From: Phoronis australis
Taxonomy: Eukaryota; Phoronida; Phoronidae
DNA length: 64,000 bases
Direction: 5' to 3'
Assembly (NCBI GenBank): GCA_002633005.1
Contig: NMRA01000149.1
Coordinates: 261,870-325,869 of the forward strand
The translations under genes and the position numbers were made by a program. The notes beneath the pieces are model-generated. The model had not been told where the DNA came from and made no database searches. It was given only the letters and a program-made list of their open reading frames with translations. This document shows positions 1-11,899 of this stretch, piece after piece. Position 1 is the stretch's first letter; the number at the start of each line of letters is the position of its first letter.

Positions 1-54
1 AGTGTGGCATGTTGACTGACTAGTAAATGAAAGCAAACGACGACGGAACTTAAC

Positions 55-276
55 ACAACCGAGGTAGAACAATGACTGACTCGGCAGCTCTCACAGTCAG
101 ACTATATGAAAAGAAATTGGCGCGAAATGCTTGCCTCCTAAAACGTCACTTTCGGAGTAGCGGACGAGTAATTAATAAAACTACGAAAAGCTGTAATTAA
201 GTGGAAAATATGTCTAGGATAACCAACCAACCTTATTTTAGCTCAAAATGACATGGAAAAAGGTTGCCTTCGCCTT
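55..276 (+). mobile_element. Truncated MITE copy (right half)
   Basis: This stretch is a direct-orientation relative of the complete MITE at 46149-46438. They share the block beginning CACAACCGAGGTAGAACAAT and the right end GGTTGCCTTCGCCTT. The left terminal inverted repeat is absent; different sequence lies before position 55. It is non-coding. Confidence 0.7.
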
Positions 277-865
277 TAAGCCCAGTAATCATACCACAGT
301 CAGTGACATAGTTATACAAGTCACGGTTCTTCTGCCGATGTACAAACGTACACTTCTTCTAATGGCATTAATTTTTTTCTTCTCAGTAGACCGACATCTT
401 CAATTACTTTCGGAAAAACACGAAGTCACGTGATCCTTCCTCTTTATTTTTTACTTCAAATTATTTTGGAACTTATTAAACATCATCAGTCCATTCGTAC
501 AAATTGTGCAAACATTTTACTCATTATGGACAGCGCACAGTCGTTTTTATCGAGGGCAAATTCGAAGAAAGCATTTTTGGTTAGTTTGTGTAGGTCTGTT
601 ACATCAGTGGTCACTATTTGACTGAAAGGATTGGATATAATAGTGACCATGTCAATGTTACGCCAAATCATCAGCGCAATTTGTTGTTAATGACACTTTA
701 CCGGAAGTGATACCTCCATTATATTTCTTATCAGCTTGATGGAAACAGCAGGTTGATTTTTTGTGACGAAAGGCGGGTTTATAGGAGGAGGCTTGCTATT
801 GGAGGGACCGTATGGAATAAATTGTCACTTCTTTTTTGCTTTTGCGTTACATGAGCCCACCCAGC

Positions 866-1055
866 CTTCAATATGGGGGGCTCGAATTCCTGACGTTGTG
901 GACCTCTTGGTAACAAAAAAGTGGGCGGACTAAAAAAAAAACGGGAGCACCACTGTGAATTCCTCGTTTGTGCTTGTTTAGTGTCTCATTTTCTCGGACT
1001 TTTTGTTTCTCGGAGGCGGCCCCCAGAGCCCCCCCCCCCTGGGTGCGCGCATGCG
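866..1055 (+). repeat. Dispersed repeat, copy A
   Basis: This shares a diverged block with 14595-14797 in the same orientation: GCTCGAATT, then an A-rich run with CGG, GAATTCCT, CTCGGA and TTTTTGTTTCTC, ending in C-rich sequence followed by GGGTGCGCGCAT. It looks like an old non-autonomous element. No coding frame is preserved. No obvious poly-A signal for the neighbouring minus-strand gene was seen here. Confidence 0.5.
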
Positions 1056-1164
1056 TTGTATTTCCTTTACGGCATTAAGGCTCTGTTTTCAGGGGCGTCC
1101 ACAAATTTGGTACTGATTTCGAGACAAGACATTATTCGTTGATTTAAAGGCCGGAAGTTGAAAT

Positions 1165-1358
1165 TCAGTGAAAACGAAACTTGTGATTATACTGGCTCGG
1201 TAGCCATAAGCACCTCCACTGACAACAAATAATGAACATCCCGAGGCCGAAGACGGTCACACAGACTGCGAGAGACCCTGCCATGATTTTGTAGGCCACA
1301 AGTGTTGAGCGGGGAACAACAACCAGGACGGGTGGAGTCGTAGCGTTCACTTGAGTGT
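1165..1358 (-). CDS. Ig/EGF receptor exon: membrane span and tail
   Basis: The acceptor TTTTCAG sits at 1360-1359, and the exon opens with two bases that complete the split codon left by the EGF exon. It encodes a Thr/Pro/Val juxtamembrane stretch, a 20-24-residue hydrophobic helix and the basic/aromatic tail CCQWRCLWLPSQ before a stop at 1165. A weak donor-like GTATAA before the stop leaves open a longer tail. Confidence 0.7.
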
Positions 1359-4300
1359 CTGAAAATATATGTCCAAGAAAGCATCACCTAAGGTCCAATG
1401 TCGAATGAAGCAATCGAAGCGGGACCTGTAGATAAGTCGAAGCGCGGTACCCTTACTCAAATGCTCATACAACCATTATCACAGATGAAAATCAAAATAG
1501 GTGCAATTTTCAGAAGGAAAGTTTCTACATGACGATACAGTGTGTCTACTAGGCAACGCATCGATTTCTGAGGGAGTTCACACTCGCTAATCTGGGGCCT
1601 TGCGATTGTGTCAGCACTGCTGCAGTGCTGACACCTATTATTCTTGAACTGGGACCCCGCACTCTTCACGTGACCCTATACATGGTTACAGGTCGCCTCT
1701 AAAACTGCTGTGAGCGCGGACCCCAAAAAGCGCGGGGCCCGGCGTAGCATACGCTACCCTGCTGCGTTGTAAGGTCATCACGAACCGGACATAACGAAGA
1801 TGGGATCGTAATCCAATGGACGAAACTTGCCGTAACGCTGCGCTTTATTTGAAAATGAAACTATACAGGTGCCATCACGTTCCTGATTAAAACCACAAAC
1901 TGACGAAAATGTCTAGGACATGAGTGAAATTGTTTATGTATATGCATGTCTATAGTTATTTCGGGACTAATGTAAACGGTGACAGGTTCTCTTATAATCT
2001 GACAGGTGTACGCAGGACATTCAAAACTGACCTGAATCTAAGTGAGACAAAAGTCCAAGTTTAATTTTTCAGTTTTCTTAAGCATTTTTGACTGTATAGA
2101 TATCTAGCTTGGAACCCAAGTTTCAGAAAATCCCAGGTGTAAATCTCATAGTTTACCTGCAGTATGGTCACAATTCTGTCCCGCGTATGATGGTTTGCAT
2201 GTGCATTCGGCACCGCTGGATGTTTCTAAACAGACGCTGTTCGCACCACAGTCAATATCTCCGCAGGTAATTTTCTTCTCGCACATTGCGCCCGAGTATT
2301 CAGGTGGACACAGGCACCGGAAACTCTCGTCAGTAATCGCAATGCAAGTGGCGTTATTGTGACAGACGTTTTCGGTGCAAGGCGTGGTTTCATTGCAGTG
2401 AACACCGTGAAAGCCGTCCACACATGCGCAAACATACTTATTTACTCCATCAATACAGTATCCCTGCTTACATGGCGAGCTGAGACACTCGTCGTGGTTC
2501 ATTTCGCAGTGTGCTCCTTGGAATCCAGGCTGACACAAGCAAGAATAGTCACCATCAACACCTGATACCATACATGTTCCATTATTTTTACATAGATTTA
2601 CTGAACAGTGTTCGTATTCACAATGTTCTCCCGAAAATCGACTTTGACAGGTGCATATATAACCATATCCGGTTGGTCTGCAACGGCCGCCATTTTGGCA
2701 AGGTGTACTCGCACAGATATCTCTTGACAACTCGCAGTGATCTCCGAATTTGTTCGGCGGGCACGAACATTCGTAACCGTGCATAGTACTGAAACAAGTT
2801 TGTTCAGAGCTGCAAGGAGAACTAACGCAATAATCTGTTTTATACTCACAATGGCGCCCAACAAATGGCTTTGGACAGACGCAGTAATACCCATTAACTT
2901 TATCTCGACAAATACCAGAATTTTTACACGGATAACTATGACACTCATTAACATCAGTGTTACAATATGCTCCGGTAAAACCAACGGGGCATATACACTG
3001 AAATGAGTTCATACCGTCAATGCACCTTCCTTGGTTATTACAAGGTCTTGACAAGCACTCGTCAATGTCGTGTTGACAGTTTCGCCCTTTGAACCCAACT
3101 TGGCAATTACAAGTGTAGCCGTTGTGAACGTCCTTGCACACAGCCCCGTGTTTACAAGGATTGCTCGAGCATTCGTCTATGTCACGTTCACACAGTTTTC
3201 CGGTGAAACCGGAAAGACAGGTGCACGTGATGCCGTCCATGCCCTGCCTGCAGCGGCCGCCGTTTTTACAGTAGTCCGACGTGCACATGTTGATTAGCAG
3301 CTCGCACATTTGGCCCTTGAAGTTGTGGCTACATTCGCACACGAATTCGTTTATTCCGTCTTCGCATCTTCCACCATTTTTGCAAGGTGAACTTGAACAT
3401 TCGTCGAAGTTCTGCGAGCAGTCAGCTCCCATAAACCCCGGCTGGCAGTCACAGCGTATTCCTGAACTAAAAGCGACACATGTGCCGTTGTTGAGACAAG
3501 AAGATATCGTGCAGTACCTAACGACAGTCTCGCAGTATTTTCCGGTGAAGCCAAGTTGGCAAATACACGCGAATGTTCCTGAGCCGTCTTGGCATGTTGC
3601 GCCATTTTGACACGGCTTACTTCGACACTCATCGGTGTCCAGTTCGCATCTGGCGCCCCTGAATCCAGCTGCGCACGTGCATGAAAAACCGTTTCCAAGG
3701 ACATTCGTGTGACATGTTCCTCCGTTTTTGCATGGGTGTGTTTCGCAAACTCTCATCTCGCAGTTGGTCCCCGCGTAGTTTTCGGGACAATCGCAAATAT
3801 AGCCACCCGCAAAATCTCTGCAATTCCCTGCGTTTTGACAAGGCCAACTTAAACATTCGTCAATATCAACACCGCACGTTCTACCGTCAAACCCTTTCAT
3901 ACACAAGCACTGAAATTGAGCAACCTTGTCTACGCAAGTCCCATTGTTGCCGCAGGGACGACTTTTGCATTCGTTTATTTCTGTTTCGCACGCCTCCCCG
4001 TAGAAACCCTGTTTACACTTACACAAGTACCCATTGTGCCTACGTCGTCTTTGGCAATGGCCGTGGACACATGTTTTGGCACATTTGTATTTCTTGTGTT
4101 CGCACTGGCGACCTTGGAAGCCAGGTTTGCAAAGGCAGTGAGATCCCCGTTTTGTGTCCATCACGCACGTTCCGCCGTGAAAGCAACGCCTATTTGCACA
4201 AGTAAATGTTCGATGTGAACGTCTCACGCGTGTCTTTGCAGCTTGCCGAATTCCATTTCCTGAATGAATGAAAGTATTGTTGTCAATGAAAAAAGTGACG

Positions 4301-7300
4301 TGAAGACTTTAAACTAATCATGCTGTTGGAAGCAGACTTTTTAAACATTTCCAAAGTTTCCCTTCATAACTGGGCATAACGGAAACCGGGACTGATATTT
4401 TACCTTCTAATGTGTATGCAGAGACGCCCATTAGACACAACGTACGTGAAATACAACAGAATAGTAGCGTTTGCAGAGGAACTCAATGATGGATCCAGAT
4501 TTCAAAATACAGTTCTAAGTTGAATCTGTCAAGATCCATGTATATGTATAGGGCATTCAATGATATTTGTTGTGTTTGTTAAACTTCCTGGGGATGATTG
4601 CAATCAAGTTGCGACACTTACGGCGGCAAAACTTACTCACTACGTTGATAGTCGTATTTCAAATGCATTATGGGACTATTGTCGGCACGTACACATCAGT
4701 GACACCACTAAAAACTTGGAGGCGTGTACTCGGTTGCGTGCTTTGCTTATATTGCATGACGATATAATTGCGAAGTTATGCACAACCTTGCGTGTTCGTG
4801 AATTTGTTGCGCCTAACTCAGGGCTAGTGTTTTAGGAGGTGAGATTTAAAGTTGCATTTTGCCCAGTTTAACTTGATAGAACGAACTCGAACATGGCGCA
4901 TGCACGCGAAATACAGCTTAAAATGTGACATATTGGCTCAATATCGGATACTGCAAACTTTGCCTCCACAGTAGACAACTAAAAATGCCAGTACATTTAG
5001 TTCGCCAAAGAATGCAATCACTTTGAAACGTACGGGACCTTGTGTGCGAAGAGTTTCTGAAAATTTGCGGAATACAGGTAACAGCGACGAAGCCAACAGA
5101 AGTTCATCATGTAATCCCAGCACCAACCTGTAGGCGTGTAGAAGACTCGTGTGAATGAGCGACTTTTAGCTGGTCTTTCAAATGGGTACCCTGACAACAC
5201 GCAGTAATAGTCATAGACTCCAGGTAGAGCATCAGCGCTGCCTAGTGTTAGCTCGTATATCACGCGATAGGAACAGGTGAGATCGTGCAATTTCGTTTCC
5301 TCCTGGCGGCGTCGCGCGAGAAAGAGGTTCTTTTCGCCACTTGACGACGACGACGAAGAAGCCCGTTATGCAATATCAGTGAAAGGTGGCGTTGTAAGCC
5401 TTATATTGCAAGTTTTATGTTACGATACGAAACTACATCTTGGGACACTTTTTGCTACTAAGTAATGCAATACAATCATGTAGATGTTACTGAAAGGAGA
5501 ATGCCACCCGATTTAATTAATCTTTTTTACCATCTTAATCGGTCTATATTCACATCGCCTTACATAAGGTCGACCTTACCTTGCCGAGAGGTGTCGCATT
5601 AACCTGTGAGGAAGGTGAGAAACGATGAAGCGACGTCAGTGGTTCATCAGCAGAGTGAATGCCGCTAGGTTGTGGTGCATCGTTCCCGCTTGTCCGGACT
5701 ATAAAGCTGCGAGGAAAGCGGTTATATCGTTTCATAGATTTCCTCGAGAGCCCGGATTTCTTAGGAAGTGGCTCGCGGTAGTGAAGAATGAAAAGTACGC
5801 TGTTAATAACATGTATGAGGTCGCGAAATATCTCCCGTGTCTGTCTGGCCGGCATTTCGTCGACAGTGATTTCTCTGTCGAATGCCGGCTTTTCAAATAA
5901 CTATCCATACGTTCCCTTGCCTGTGCATATTCACGGCGCCTCTCTAGTATTTCTTGATCAGTGTATTCCGGTTGGATCTGATAGCCTGCGAAATCTAACG
6001 ATCCACCCCTGAAGTCTTCGTCGGATGAGCACTCGTCCAAGTCTGGGGATTGCGAGTTGCCATGTTGACGTTTATTATTCTTTCTGTTTCAAAATGGCCA
6101 TTCTCACCCTAACCAATGCTTATATAAAACTGAAACAAAGTCTGTGTAATTAGATACAATTTGTAATGCCTTTTGAGTATTCGTGAGTGCAAATGTTTTG
6201 AGAAGCCAGCATTGAATAAACCACTGCGTTACCGGCTTTAGATGCAATGAAGGTAATTCACCGGGCACCGAGGCCGTGTGAGCGCATGCTAATTCAGTGT
6301 TTGCTTACAGAAAGCTGTTGCGAAACAATAACTCGATTTCAGATGCTATGATCACATGTTAGGGGGAATCTTTATTTAGATATACAAATACATTATTCAA
6401 ATCATTTTTACTGTGCAACTTTTGCACTGATGGTTTTGTGGCCCCGCGGAACTCGGGGGAACCTGACTTCGCGGCCCCCGACAAGTATGTAGATTTTCAG
6501 TTTCGTGGCTAATTCACCAAAATAATTACGTGCACATTATTTCTTTGGCTCACTATTATTATCTTTTCGTGACTGGAGGTTTAGTTTCGAACTTAATTAA
6601 GCTGGTTTATGTTTGTGATGTCCGCGACGGGCCTGATCGGGTTCCGAGCTACTGGGACGTGGGATAACAATCGTTTTGTGTTTAGAACTAAAGAAATCGC
6701 AAGACTAAAAGTACAACACACAACTATGTTCTCCTGTCTGTATTTCACGGAAGAATTTTCGAATTTATCACCAAACAGACCCAAACTTCCGCGATTGACG
6801 ATGGTAAATTGGCTTACCGAACTCTGTAACAGTGAAATAAAACAACACGTTTGTTCAAGAACTCGATATATTTGTAAGGGCTTTACATCTAATTTTGATG
6901 TTTTATTGGTGTAAAACGATGAATTCAAGCGATAAGTTGACACTAGTAAGCTTGTTGTGAACGGCTGAACAGACTGCCTTAGAACCGATTACGTCATTGG
7001 TTAATTTCAAGACCTCCGTCTGCCGTCAGGTGTCAAGTAAAACAACTGAACTTGCTGTTATCGAGTGGGTCTACTCGATCTAAATTGATACAAAATAGGC
7101 TGTTTTTGGGTGGCATTCTCCTTTAAGTGCTTAACATATCGTGCCCCTTCAGTCATACCAACATCTGAGAGGAACTTAGCTCTCATACAGCAAATATTTG
7201 CATGGACCTCGTTAGATTATATCTTCTCGGAACATGCTAGTAATGCTGCATAAAACTTATCTGGTGTATATGTTTGACAGTTGCATGACGACAAATACGT

Positions 7301-8267
7301 TGCTCAGCAATGATATTGCAACGTGTAGCCTACCTTTGGTATTGTTAAACAATGCACGTGACGTCATGCAAGAATCTGTTTTGAAGTTTTATGCTACCCA
7401 ACCCCGGTACGCACGACCAAAAGCCAAAAATTGTCTATTAGAACAGGTCCAAAAGCTATAGGCAATGCTTGACAAAACCGGCTAGTTGGAGGACAGACAG
7501 TAATCATCATGGTTTACCTTTTGTCGAACCCAGGACGCTTGCGGAAATGGTTCCACATCCGGAATAATACAAAGTATTGTGACTTCATTACTCCTAAGAT
7601 GAACTGTTGAGGGGCTTACTGTGATAGATTCCGAATCGTAAGGAGCTATAAAATTTAAAAAGAAAGTTTCAAGTAAGCAATTCCAATTCCGCATTGTCAA
7701 TATTAAAACTACAGATTAAATGCACTGTGCACTTCAATTCTATCGGACCCAGTGTCGTAGTGAAATATTACCATTGGGAATCCACGTCAGCTGGTGGAAA
7801 GAAAACCAGCGCTAACCCAATTTAATCCAGTGCGACCTAAATTTAAGGAAGCCATTTCATACAACGACACCTACTGTGTATGTTCACCCATTTTTCGTCC
7901 TTTATTTCTCTAAGACGACCATCTTTCAAAGCTCTCACCAAACATGAATAGCGTCCTTCGTCACATGACGTGAAGTTGTTGACAAAAAGTGTCGCCAACA
8001 CTGCTCTAGTCGAAATACGCTTGACTTGAGACACCATTTCCAGCGTGTAAATTTTGCGTCCGATTTGTCTGAATTCATCACCAATACGAATAAATTGTAT
8101 TAGAAAGTCAAGTGGATTCGAAGCCAGTGGGATAGTCCAACGACGCCAGGAGATGTACAGGATGTAACTGTCCGTAAAATTTGAAATGTGGCACGTAAGT
8201 TTAAGTTGTCGGTTTTTACCAACGGAAATCGAATGCGGTGGCGCGTTTAGGTGGACAAGAACTTGAT
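1165..8267 (-). CDS. Ig/EGF-repeat single-pass transmembrane receptor, 5' incomplete
   Basis: Five minus-strand exons (8267-7875, 7645-7518, 5302-5128, 4259-2157, 1358-1165) join in matching phases (1-1-0-1-1) at GT-AG sites to give about 996 residues. The order is: one Ig-like domain in a single exon; a second Ig-like domain split over two exons; a linker with furin-type RVRR; 18 EGF-like repeats, about eight with the DxDEC-type calcium-binding start; a hydrophobic span (KIMAGSLAVCVTVFGLGMF); and a short cytoplasmic tail. It is therefore a predicted type I surface protein for adhesion or ligand binding. The signal peptide exon is not identified and should lie above 8267. The order Ig-Ig-EGF(18)-TM does not match a named vertebrate receptor I know; Notch, Crumbs and fibropellin share only the EGF part. 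Introns hold a THAP-like fragment (5.6-6.1 kb). The tail may continue through another exon left of the window. Confidence 0.8.
2157..4259 (-). CDS. Ig/EGF receptor exon: 18 EGF-like repeats
   Basis: This is one open frame of 2103 bases between a CATTCAG acceptor (4261-4260) and a CTGCAG/GTAAAC donor (GT at 2156-2155). I count 18 six-cysteine EGF-like repeats. Repeats 3, 4, 6, 8, 10, 11, 12 and 16 begin INEC, IDEC, TDEC, FDEC, IDEC, IDEC, VNEC and HDEC, typical of calcium-binding EGF, and many carry the hydroxylation pattern CxD/NxxxxF/YxC. The exon starts with a basic linker containing TRVRRS, a furin-type site, ahead of repeat 1. Apparent in-frame starts near 4227 are GTG and lie inside the exon, so this is an internal exon rather than a gene start. 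Confidence 0.92.
5128..5302 (-). CDS. Ig/EGF receptor exon: second half of Ig domain 2
   Basis: The acceptor GCCGCCAG (AG at 5304-5303) opens in phase 0 and the donor ACAG/GTTGGT ends in phase 1, matching both neighbours. It encodes EETKLHDLTC through PGVYDYYCVLSG, where YYC is the second Ig cysteine, then the G-strand and a TPT linker. The companion half, with the first cysteine and tryptophan, is exon 7518-7645. Confidence 0.75.
5625..5900 (+). pseudogene. THAP-like zinc-finger fragment
   Basis: The frame from ATG 5625 reads CIVPACPDYKAAR, then FHRFPREPGFLRKW, then CLSGRHFVDSDF. This follows the THAP pattern: CxxxxC, FHRFP, a tryptophan, then C..HF. The last motif has two extra residues compared with the usual CSxHF, and the protein stops at 91 residues with no partner domain. 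THAP domains are DNA-binding modules common in P-element-like transposases. It sits in the intron of the minus-strand Ig/EGF gene, so a decayed transposon piece is the likeliest reading. Confidence 0.5.
5732..6062 (-). other. Unrecognised acidic/charged open frame opposite the THAP fragment
   Basis: The minus frame reads SQSPDLDECSSDEDFRG, then AGYQIQPEYTDQEILER, then a charged helix-like stretch. Codon composition looks protein-like but I see no domain. It may be the first part of a transposon-borne gene inserted in this intron. The frame then runs into the hairpin at 5848-5889 and the antisense of the THAP fragment. No function is assigned. Confidence 0.3.
5848..5889. repeat. Stem-loop shared by two opposed open frames
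   Basis: GCCGGCATT..CGACAG on the left pairs with CTGTCGAATGCCGGC on the right. This makes a 15-bp stem with a 4-base bulge (TCGT) and an 8-base loop. It lies at the 3' end of the THAP-like frame and inside the antisense frame. Confidence 0.7.
7518..7645 (-). CDS. Ig/EGF receptor exon: first half of Ig domain 2
   Basis: The acceptor TTTTATAG (AG at 7647-7646) is followed by a phase-1 start, and the donor AAAG/GTAAAC (GT at 7517-7516) ends in phase 0. It encodes SESITVSPSTV, then EVTILCII (first Ig cysteine), then PQASWVRQK (core tryptophan). Spliced to 5302-5128 it completes a normal Ig fold. Confidence 0.78.
7875..8267 (-). CDS. Ig/EGF receptor exon: Ig domain 1
   Basis: A 393-base phase 1-1 exon with acceptor CTGTTACAG (AG at 8269-8268) and donor ACACA/GTAGGT. 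It encodes a complete Ig-like domain: HSISVGKNRQLKLTC, then YISWRRW (core tryptophan), then the DEGRYSCLV signature, and a G-strand ending KWVNIH. N-glycosylation sequons NFT occur twice. The whole exon is open although no ATG starts it, as expected for an internal exon. Confidence 0.78.
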
Positions 8268-11200
8268 CTGTAACAGATTTAAGTTAGCTATCACAGAAAC
8301 GTCAATAGAGGCTAGGCTAGATTCATTCTTTTGTCAGGCGAAGAAATATCTAATAGCACAAATAATTCAGAATGCAGACCATTATATCAGGGATTACAGG
8401 TATTATGTTGCATGATATGCTAATGAATAATAAACAATAAAAACAGAGGAACAAGCAACAACAGCAATTACACAGTCCATTGAAATTAACTTAGCCTGAA
8501 ACTAATCAACAAAGAGAGAAAGAAATAGTAGGTAAATGAGAGAAGAATGAAAAAAGAACGTTGTTGCATACGATAAAAGTTCGCTCGATTTTGAAATTGA
8601 ATACAATAGGTCCAAACATTATCATGAATAGTTAGATTAATAGGGGCTGTTGATAGTTTAAGAGGCATTTCTTGAAAAATGATTCCACATTGTTGGTCTC
8701 TCCACATAGATATAAGTTAGATGTATTAGGGAAATTGGTTTATGTAATTTCCTGAGGAGGTAATAAATTCTTTTTAGCGCGCAACTTGGGCAAATGTGAG
8801 TTTTATTTGTATGTTAGAACAGGTTAACTGTTGCATTATTTTTACTACAGTCCCCTTTTAAGAAGCATAGAAACACCAGTAATAAATAGGACAGCGTTAT
8901 TGCAGCTGTTCAACCCTCATTAAATTATTGATACTCACAATAGTGTATATGATACCAGCACAATCAAAGTGGTGAAATAAAACAGCTTACAATTTTTTCA
9001 AGACGGAATCCGGATATATTATGTCTAGACAATATTCTAAGAATTTAAAAAAATGAGAAGTTCACAGCGGTGCTTATTTGTACAATAAGTGTTTGCTGCT
9101 CTCGAGTCAAAAAGAGACATCTTTGTTTCTAACGTGGCATCGTGGTTTGAATCTATAACAGATCTTAGTACTGGACAACGTAACATGAAATCTCTTCTGC
9201 CTCAATCTCTCTTCTACTGCAGTTGTTACAAGTTCTGTCACTTCAGGGAATACCATTCCTTCTGCCGTTTTCAATTTCTAATGCGTGAGTTAAACATTTA
9301 ATGTTCGCTTGATAACATGTCTACTGCTGCGAACAGCATATAAATACTTTTCACAAGACAACTCAGACTTAACTCCTACTCGCTTACAGGTATTTTTTTT
9401 CTACTACCGACAACCAACTTCGAAAATTAACATCCCTCAGCCTTTGCTTGAATTCTGACAAAATATTGTTTATCACTGACTCCCTTGTTCAACCATACAT
9501 AACCGAAACCAGTTGTGTGCAACACATTTTTAATACAGGTATACCAATTATTTTGACCGTGCGATTGCCTTTCATATAACATCAAAAACATTATTTTAGA
9601 AGTCATTTTGCATTTTGAATATTTTCAAAAATATTTTACAAGACACAGAAAAAATCATGTCGGCCACATTATCCCTTTGTCGTGGCGTTGGTCGTATTAT
9701 ACCAGTAGACAGTAACCATTTACAGAATTTTTTGAGCATTTTTAGTTTCTTTCCTATGGCTAGTATCCCACATTTCTTCTCCATAAAATAAAATGGTTGC
9801 TAGGATATGAAAAGAAAACTGTTGCTTTTACAAACGAAGCGTTTTAACACCGGAAATTTCAGTGACTCAAATGTTAGGGCTTCAAATATTTTTAGTACTT
9901 GTAACAAGCAATTCCATATCAAAAACATAAAAAACATCCCCACCGATCGATCTGACGATAAGTTAATTAGCGGACATCGAGTTACGAGCATAGGTTGCTA
10001 GATACGTTTTACGCAGAATTGGGACAACCGATCATAGCATAAGTCATCCTCCACTGTGTTTAGTGAGCAATGTCATCGGATATTGATGCTCGTTTTCCCT
10101 TGGTTTATGAGTTAATAAAGAATGGAGAGGAGTTGCGTTTGTTGTGGTTGTGACAACTCAGCATTTGATTATGCTGCCACTCTTTTAGCTTTTTCCGAGG
10201 GACATCGGAAAAGCGCAAGTTTGCGCCGCCTCCCCAAGGTGATTAGAACCCGCGCCAAGCAAATACACCAGCTCAATTTTGTAGTAATAGGTACTACAGA
10301 TTTATTCGCTGCATCATTTCTGAAGTTGAATTTCATCACACGATCCTGATATGAACGTGTGCGAATCAACATTTGATGTACAATTCAGGGTTGTTTTACT
10401 GCCTAAACCTGGGCCAAGAGCTTGAACGTCGCAACCAATGTGTCATGTTTTGTAAGCAACGACTGAGACTATATGCGCTGTCGGTGTCCGTATTTTTGCG
10501 CCCCATACTCACAAGACATCTTGAAGGCGAAGATAAAGATAGTGAGCTTAGTGAAATCCATGTCAAATCAAGTCATGTTTCGCCACTTTTTTGTTGTGTT
10601 CCCTGATAAATAATACAAGGAATTTTACTGAATAGTTATCACGTAGCAATTTACGCGTGAAGTAATCCCACGATGGAATATGAACACGCGCAATTTCTAC
10701 TTACGATGTTTGTCGTTATCTGACTCCGACAGGTTCTTAGCCCGAACACCAGATGGAGTTCCCGTTGCTATAAGGCGCTTGTCCCGCATCCAGCCATCCG
10801 CAACACCGCGGGTATTTCTGTAGCTTCATATTCTGATATTACCATTTTGAAGTGTTTCACATCTGCGTACATGTATGTGCAAGTTTCAGTCATAGCAGCA
10901 CAAGGAATTGGTCAATAAACTGATAAAACCATCACCGGAGTCTAGCAGGTCTAAACGTCGTACGCGCGATGCCATTCCCAATGTCTTAGTTTGCTTGTTG
11001 ATGTATTGTTAACTCTTGTTTCAGCTTATCACAAGGGTATTCTGCCGCATTCTCCATTTCAAGAGTCACACGAGTTCCTGTAAGGTTGGAAGATCGCAAA
11101 TGCGCAGATGATAAAATTCCTTCGAGGGAAAAACATCCGAGGTGTTTCGGATGGCACCCAATATTAGAGTCTGGTGAACAATTCGGTCGTTTAATCAGAT

Positions 11201-11899
11201 TTTGACTACACTGAGCCACAATATGATCAGTGATGTATAGTGTGGCGTAGGCACAAGTAAGGGTAGCCAAACATGGACGCGGACGTTTACCTTCCTATAT
11301 GTGTGGTTGGACCCCTTTCTGCGACATCCTAGATTTGCGAAGTCTGAAATACACACTCGTGAGTCAAAAAATAGGCCTACGTGTTTGTGAGTAAGGTTTT
11401 GGGAATTCAATGCACTTTTAAAATTTAGTGCTCAATGTGATACAGTGGGCATTGGGCGTCTATTTACCTCTAATTTTACCACTACAGCACTATTTATTGC
11501 TATATATGACTCGGGAATGAACCCCTAGTGACCACATCCGCCACAATTTCCAGTCGGCAGCCACGAATCGCACTTCTTAGTGGATCGCCCAACTTCGTAA
11601 AATTGAATCATTCGGAATGTCTTGCCAGACATTTATTCACGTTCCTCCTCTCTGGACCTAATTCGATTTTCGTTTTTAGTCCTTATCTCAAAGGGTATTC
11701 TAGTTCAAAAACACAAAAATATATACCAAATTAAGTAATATGTAACATAGCATGTAAAGTTCACATCCTTTCTATTATCAAACTAAAAGCCTTAGCACCT
11801 CGGCCGAGATCGGAAAATCAACGACTATTCCCGCCTATTTCCGTGACCCGTGTTCCTGTTTGTTAGTTCAGGTGGCACTCCCAAAATGTTAAAATCTAG
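8268..11899. other. Expected 5' region of the Ig/EGF gene; little recognisable
   Basis: Upstream exons and the signal peptide of the minus-strand Ig/EGF gene should lie here or above. I found no convincing Ig exon. One candidate exon end is a strong donor CATC/GTAAGT on the minus strand (last exon base 10705, phase 1). The frame before it reads DGWMRDKRLIATGTPSG, and its phase would join 8267. The rest is AT-rich without recognised elements. Confidence 0.3.

Noticed and set aside
2359-4218. Several plus-strand frames opposite the EGF exon
   Set aside because: Antisense shadows of the cysteine-rich minus-strand exon.
10986-11270. Minus-strand frame resembling a V-type Ig domain (ATLTC ... EYPC, 73 residues apart)
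   Set aside because: No core tryptophan, many extra cysteines, no good acceptor in phase and no phase-1 donor that would keep the second cysteine. Probably chance.
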